DNA from: an uncultured Eubacteriales bacterium
GTDB taxonomy: Bacteria > Bacillota > Clostridia > Oscillospirales > Oscillospiraceae
Assembly (NCBI GenBank): GCA_900553135.1
Contig: USCO01000106.1
Span: forward strand, 1 to 7,641
Direction of reading: 5' to 3'
Length of the DNA: 7,641 bases
The position numbers were made by a program, and so were the translations under genes. Below, piece by piece: positions 5,132 to 7,641 of this stretch (its first letter is position 1; each line of letters starts with the position of its first letter). The notes beneath the pieces are model-generated. The model made no database searches. It was not told the origin of the DNA and saw only the letters and a list, made by a program, of their open reading frames with translations.

Positions 5132-5839
5132 TCAAGTCTCGTCCAGGATGCGGCCGTCGGTGGAGATGGTGACCACCTGCCAGGGAATCAGCTTTCCGCT
5201 GGCCTGGAGGGCCTTCTTCACCGCCAGCTCGATGCCGCCGCAGCAGGGTACCTCCATACGCACCACCGTGACGCTCTTAATATCATTGCTCCGCAAAATG
5301 GCGGTGAGCTTCTCGGCGTAGTCCACCCCGTCCAGCTTGGGGCAGCCCACCAGGGTCACATGATCCCGGATAAACTTCTGGTGGAACCCCGCGTAGGCGT
5401 AAGCGGAGCAGTCGGCGGCCACCAGCAGCTTCCGGCCCTGATAGTAGGGCGCCTGGATGGGCACCAGTTTGATCTGCACGGGCCACTGGGTCAGCTGGCT
5501 CTCCTCCTGGACCTGGGCGGCCTGGACGGGCTGAGGCTGGCGCTCCAGGGCCCGGGCGGCGCTGCCGGGGCAGCCGCAGGCCAGGGGCTCCTGGGCCTTC
5601 TTGGCCGCCTGAGCCGCCTTCACCGCCGCCTCGTCATAGGCAGGGGCCTCCCGCTCCTCAAAGGTAATGGCCCCGGTGGGGCAGGCGGGCAGACAGTCCC
5701 CCAGGCCGTCGCAGTAGTCCTCCCGGGTCAGTTTGGCCACCCCGTCCACCATCTGGATGGCGCCCTCGTGGCAGGCGGCGGCACAGGCCCCGCAGCCGTT
5801 GCATTTGCTCTCATCAATATGAATGATCCGTCGAATCAT
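5132..5839 (-). CDS. Two-cluster 4Fe-4S ferredoxin-like protein
   Basis: The 235-residue cytoplasmic iron-sulfur protein is probably an electron carrier or redox-linked factor; no partner enzyme is present here. Residues 13-23 form a full C-x2-C-x2-C-x3-C cluster motif. The second motif, YCDGLGDCLPACPTGAI (42-58), has leucine at the position of the second cysteine, leaving C43, C49 and C53. I recall this DGLG form as usual for this anaerobe family rather than damage. Further cysteines lie at 88 and 90 (CGCPG), 144, 166 (GCPK) and 199-200 (VPCCGG), the last resembling a metal or redox site. The ATG at 5839 was chosen because AGGAGG lies 8 nt upstream; the upstream extension to 5881 has no equal site. 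It appears monocistronic, between hairpins at 5935-5961 and the terminator at 5012-5050. Precise function is unknown. Confidence 0.88.
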   Translation of the reverse strand: MIRRIIHIDESKCNGCGACAAACHEGAIQMVDGVAKLTREDYCDGLGDCLPACPTGAITFEEREAPAYDEAAVKAAQAAKKAQEPLACGCPGSAARALERQPQPVQAAQVQEESQLTQWPVQIKLVPIQAPYYQGRKLLVAADCSAYAYAGFHQKFIRDHVTLVGCPKLDGVDYAEKLTAILRSNDIKSVTVVRMEVPCCGGIELAVKKALQASGKLIPWQVVTISTDGRILDET

Positions 5840-5897
5840 GATTCGTTCCTCCTCATTGGCTTTGGCCCTATGATATCCCATCTTCTCTTCCCTGTCT

Positions 5898-5911
5898 GTT
5901 GTTATAACAAC
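5898..5911. promoter_or_regulatory. Perfect 14-bp palindrome upstream of the ferredoxin-like gene
   Basis: GTTGTTATAACAAC reads the same on both strands and lies about 60 bp before the start codon at 5839. It contains TTATAA/TATAAC, so it could overlap a -10 box. TTGTTA/TAACAA half-sites resemble those of redox repressors such as Rex, but without the usual 4-bp spacer. An operator role is inferred. No clear -35 could be paired with it. Confidence 0.45.
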
Positions 5912-5930
5912 AAAACTTCAAAAACATAGC

Positions 5931-5961
5931 AAAACCCGGGCGCTGCTCCAAAGCGCCCGGG
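5931..5961 (-). terminator. Strong hairpin with TTTT tail on the minus strand
   Basis: Arms CCCGGGCGCT (5935-5944) and AGCGCCCGGG (5952-5961) are perfect. Read on the minus strand, TTTTGC follows the hairpin. It would stop transcripts coming from the tadA side before the ferredoxin-like gene. On the plus strand it is followed by CTCTACC, a poor tail. Confidence 0.7.
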
Positions 5962-5985
5962 CTCTACCTGAAAAAGAGGATTAAA

Positions 5986-6060
5986 ATGAAACGAACTGTC
6001 TCTTGCAAGGAAGATAGTAGCAAAGAGTTGTTACAAAAACTCCGTCAAGATGTTACATAA
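5986..6060 (+). CDS. Possible 24-residue micro-ORF
   Basis: ATG at 5986, preceded by AGAGGA and a 5-nt gap, opens 24 codons reading MKRTVSCKEDSSKELLQKLR and ending QDVT. It is the only plausible plus-strand reading in this gap. A hairpin at 6115-6136 followed by CTTTCC could end its transcript. No promoter was identified and I do not recognise the peptide. It may be chance; an RNA leader or nothing coding is equally possible. Confidence 0.2.
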   Translation: MKRTVSCKEDSSKELLQKLRQDVT

Positions 6061-6114
6061 GTTTTAAATCTCCGTGGACAATTTGTAACGAATTTCCTTT
6101 CCAGAAACGAAGAA

Positions 6115-6136
6115 GGCCGGCGCCTGTGCGCCGGCC
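6115..6136. terminator. GC-rich hairpin, probable bidirectional terminator
   Basis: Arms GGCCGGCGC (6115-6123) and GCGCCGGCC (6128-6136) flank CTGT. The plus side continues CTTTCC. The minus side continues TTCTTCGTTTC, a broken T-tail. On the minus strand it lies about 110 nt downstream of tadA and is the best candidate for its terminator. Confidence 0.6.
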
Positions 6137-6161
6137 CTTTCCGGAAGAATTGGAGGATCGA

Positions 6162-6215
6162 ATGAAAAGAAACTTGCTCTCGCCTTGCATGGTTTATTGT
6201 ACCCGGGGATTATGA
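6162..6215 (+). CDS. Possible 17-residue micro-ORF
   Basis: ATG at 6162 has GGAGG 5 nt upstream and opens MKRNLLSPCMVYCTRGL before TGA. The start region resembles that of the micro-ORF at 5986 (GAGGAT, then ATGAAA and CTTGCA words nearby). Such short frames arise easily by chance, and no promoter was identified. No other gene is evident between 6061 and 6245. Confidence 0.15.
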   Translation: MKRNLLSPCMVYCTRGL

Positions 6216-6245
6216 ATAAATACACCCAATGTTGTTACAAAACCA

Positions 6246-6737
6246 TTAAATCTTTTCCCCGTCCGTGAAAGCGTCTGCTTCCTGCTTTTCCTGGTCCCGC
6301 AGGGAGAGGAAAAATTCCTGTAACATGTCCCGGCATTCCTCTTCCAAAGGCCCGCGATAGAGCCGGGGATGGTGGTTGAAGCGCTCTTCAAACAGGTTGA
6401 GCACCGAGGCGCAGGCCCCCGCCTTTTCGTCCCGGGCCCCGTAGTGCACCTCCCGGATGCGGGAGTTGATGATGCCCCCGGCGCACATGGGGCAGGGCTC
6501 CAGGGAAACGTACAGGGTGCAGCCGTGGAGCCGCCAGGACCCCAGACGGCGGCATGCGTCCCGGATGGCCTCCAGCTCGGCGTGGGCGGTGGCGTCGCCG
6601 TTCTCCTCCCGGCGGTTGCGGCCCTCCCCGATGATCTCCCCGTCCTTGACGATGACGCAGCCCACGGGCACGTCCCCGTGTCCGGCAGCCTGACGGGCCA
6701 GCTCCAGGCAGCGGCGCATATAGTCCTTGTGGTCCAT
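6246..6737 (-). CDS. tadA: tRNA-specific adenosine deaminase TadA
   Basis: TadA deaminates adenosine 34 to inosine in the anticodon of tRNA-Arg(ACG), letting one tRNA read several arginine codons. It is a zinc enzyme of the cytidine deaminase superfamily. The 163-residue product carries HAE at 52-54 (zinc ligand H52 and proton-shuttling E54) and PCPMC at 81-85 (zinc ligands C82 and C85). DVPVGCVIV (22-30) and GRNRRE (39-44) match the expected N-terminal strand and substrate loop. The hydrophilic tail after about residue 145 is variable in the family. The ATG at 6737 has GGGAG about 8 nt upstream, overlapping the end of the preceding regulator gene, and the 15-bp gap implies co-transcription. 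A broader nucleobase or cytidine deaminase is possible, but the motif set and length favour TadA. Confidence 0.92.
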   Translation of the reverse strand: MDHKDYMRRCLELARQAAGHGDVPVGCVIVKDGEIIGEGRNRREENGDATAHAELEAIRDACRRLGSWRLHGCTLYVSLEPCPMCAGGIINSRIREVHYGARDEKAGACASVLNLFEERFNHHPRLYRGPLEEECRDMLQEFFLSLRDQEKQEADAFTDGEKI

Positions 6738-6752
6738 CTTTTCTGCTCCCTT

Positions 6753-7091
6753 CTATCCCCGGCCCCGGCCGTTCTGCTCGCCCATGAGGCGCATGGTCTG
6801 CAAGATCAGCTCCCGCTGTTCCCGGGTCAGGCCCCGGAACTGTTCCACCAGGGCGCGCTCCCCTTGGTTAAGGACAACGGGTCGCTGGGGAACTTCCGTC
6901 AGGCCATATAAATAATCCGTTGTGATATCCAGCACACAGGCGGCCTTTTCCACCACTTCATGGGGCAGCTGGCGCTTTCCGGTCAAGTAACCGTTCAATG
7001 TGGTCTTGGGAATGCCCAGCCAGTCGGCAAGCTCCTTTTGCCGCACGTCATGATCTTCCATATAGTCCCGAAGCCGCTCGTGAATACTCAT
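6753..7091 (-). CDS. XRE-family helix-turn-helix regulator
   Basis: A 112-residue DNA-binding protein. Residues 4-62 form a Cro/C1-type HTH domain: QKELADWLGIPKTTLNGYLT (18-37) covers the helix-turn-helix, and LPHEVVEKAACVLDITTDYL (42-61) the helices that complete the fold. The C-terminal part (GERALVEQFRGLTREQRELI, 77-96) is probably helical and may dimerise. The ATG at 7091 was chosen because GAGG lies 8 nt upstream; the GTG at 7100 would sit on that site. It is first in a pair with tadA, whose binding site overlaps its stop codon. An inverted repeat at 7100-7127 covers the ribosome binding site and could be its own operator. Its targets are unknown. It lacks integrase or phage neighbours, so a resident regulator is more likely than a prophage repressor. 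Confidence 0.85.
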   Translation of the reverse strand: MSIHERLRDYMEDHDVRQKELADWLGIPKTTLNGYLTGKRQLPHEVVEKAACVLDITTDYLYGLTEVPQRPVVLNQGERALVEQFRGLTREQRELILQTMRLMGEQNGRGRG

Positions 7092-7099
7092 GCCGATCA

Positions 7100-7127
7100 C
7101 CTCAGAACTATTTTCTTCATTCTGAGG
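7100..7127 (-). promoter_or_regulatory. Inverted repeat over the regulator's ribosome binding site
   Basis: CCTCAGAA (7100-7107) and TTCTGAGG (7120-7127) are perfect inverted arms 12 bp apart. In the mRNA the proximal arm contains the GAGG that serves the ATG at 7091, so a hairpin would hide it. As DNA it is a plausible binding site for a dimeric HTH protein. Which role is real cannot be decided here. Confidence 0.5.
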
Positions 7128-7210
7128 ATTTTCTTTAGTAATATTCTCGATTAGAAGATTTATTTTTCCGTATCAACAATCTCCGACAGCATAATCTTCA
7201 ATTTGAGTAT

Positions 7211-7239
7211 ATTATATGCGCATCCCCCTTCCTCTGCAA
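7211..7239 (-). promoter_or_regulatory. Sigma-A-type promoter for the regulator-tadA pair
   Basis: The minus strand has a perfect TATAAT (7216-7211), preceded after exactly 17 bp by TTGCAG (7239-7234), a weak -35. Transcription would begin near 7204 and give a leader of about 110 nt that includes the inverted repeat at 7100-7127. Confidence 0.55.
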
Positions 7240-7250
7240 GCACCCGCAGC

Positions 7251-7272
7251 GGGGCGGTGGGGACACCGCCCC
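7251..7272. repeat. GC palindrome of the GTAGGGG family
   Basis: Arms GGGGCGGTG (7251-7259) and CACCGCCCC (7264-7272) flank GGGA, with CCTAC on the right border. The orientation is opposite to the neighbouring palindrome at 7297-7317. Confidence 0.75.
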
Positions 7273-7296
7273 CTACGGGACACACCCTGAAAGTAG

Positions 7297-7317
7297 GGGC
7301 CGGTGTCTCACCGGCCC
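7297..7317. repeat. GC palindrome of the GTAGGGG family
   Basis: Arms GGGCCGGTG (7297-7305) and CACCGGCCC (7309-7317) flank TCT, with GTAGGGG on the left. The arms are identical to those at 4911-4932 and 1698-1719. Confidence 0.8.
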
Positions 7318-7355
7318 GTCCCGTTCCTCTGAACCCGCAAAACGTTGTTTTTGTC

Positions 7356-7617
7356 GTTCTTTCCCAGGATGGAAAGAACCAAAGATCCCCGGGGACCGGC
7401 TCCGAGGAGTGCAAGCACTCCAGTCGCCTGCCCCCGGACCCCGTTACAGGGGACGCCTCCCTGGGGCCGTTCCTCGCATCCGGCGCGGGCGGTGCAGTCG
7501 ATTGCCCCCGCTTCCCCGCCGCTGCCGCTGGCTGGGCAATCCAAAAAAACAGTCCGGCTGGACGGAGAAAGCGCGCCTGGTGCAAGCAGCCGTAGGGGCT
7601 GGTCCGGATACGGCGGG
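7356..7617 (+). repeat. Long interspersed repeat, copy C
   Basis: Third copy in the same orientation. The head hairpin is GTTCTTTCC (7356-7364) with GGAAAGAAC (7371-7379). The inner stem is GGAGTGC (7406-7412) with GCACTCC (7415-7421). The outer stem is kept with one G-T wobble, because copy C has GGGGACCGGC where A and B have GGGGGCTGGC. The right end GGATACGGCGGG matches copy B. Frames through it are open on both strands, but this reflects GC content. No gene is supported in 7240-7641. Confidence 0.85.
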
Positions 7618-7641
7618 GGGGGGGGGGGCGGCCCCCCCCCC
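7615..7641. other. Homopolymer G/C fold-back at the right edge
   Basis: Fourteen Gs (7615-7628), then CGG, then ten Cs up to the last base. The shared repeat sequence stops at the start of the G-run, where copy B continues into a palindrome. A G-run followed by a C-run at an end is typical of a collapsed palindrome or a sequencing and assembly artefact. Confidence 0.6.

Noticed and set aside
5360..5929. 189-codon plus-strand frame opposite the ferredoxin-like gene
   Set aside because: It is antisense to a gene with clear cysteine motifs, with no binding site and a G/L-rich shadow composition.
7160..7585. Minus-strand frame of 141 codons through repeat C, with similar frames in copies A and B
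   Set aside because: The frames share residues only because they share the repeat. Indels between copies, such as CATACGG against CATTACGG, break the frame, and no start has a good binding site.
1436..7641. CRISPR array
   Set aside because: The repeats are ~255 bp or short palindromes at irregular distances of kilobases. There are no evenly spaced short repeats with unique spacers and no cas genes.

Overview
The window looks like chromosomal DNA from a spore-forming, GC-rich Clostridia member, most likely Oscillospiraceae (Flavonifractor/Lawsonibacter-like). That placement is inferred from the germination genes, the anaerobe-type ferredoxin and the base composition; no taxonomic marker is present. 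All six confident protein genes are on the minus strand.

Layout from right to left, in the direction of transcription: (1) 7092-7641 holds a long interspersed repeat (copy C), palindromes, a promoter and an inverted repeat around the ribosome binding site of the next gene. (2) 6753-7091 is a small XRE-type regulator, followed 15 bp later by tadA (6246-6737). (3) 5840-6245 is an AT-rich intergenic region with two strong hairpins, a 14-bp palindrome, recurring GTTGTTA/TGTAACA words and two doubtful micro-ORFs. (4) 5132-5839 is a two-cluster ferredoxin-like protein with its own terminator at 5012-5050. (5) 4487-5131 is repeat-rich and contains repeat copy B and a good match to a sigma-G promoter. 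(6) gerA (2969-4486) and gerC (1884-2972) overlap by 4 nt. gerB (309-1391) follows after about 490 bp of repeats, including copy A. (7) 1-308 holds two sigma-A-type promoters facing left, each just downstream of phased T-tracts, so a strongly expressed unit probably starts beyond the left edge.

GerA, GerB and GerC together would form a GerA-family nutrient germinant receptor in the spore inner membrane. The sigma-G-like promoter before gerA fits forespore expression. TadA makes inosine at the tRNA wobble position. The ferredoxin-like protein is probably a redox or electron-transfer factor of unknown partner.

The least explained content is the repeat system. There are three ~255-bp copies in one orientation (1436-1692, 4553-4812, 7356-7617), two copies of a 57-bp two-hairpin module at or over stop codons (1842-1898, 5075-5131), and several GC palindromes bordered by GTAGGGG/CCCCTAC. 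Several hairpins differ between copies by paired changes that keep base pairing, which suggests selection on structure. The same module order recurs in the gerC-gerB and ferredoxin-gerA gaps.
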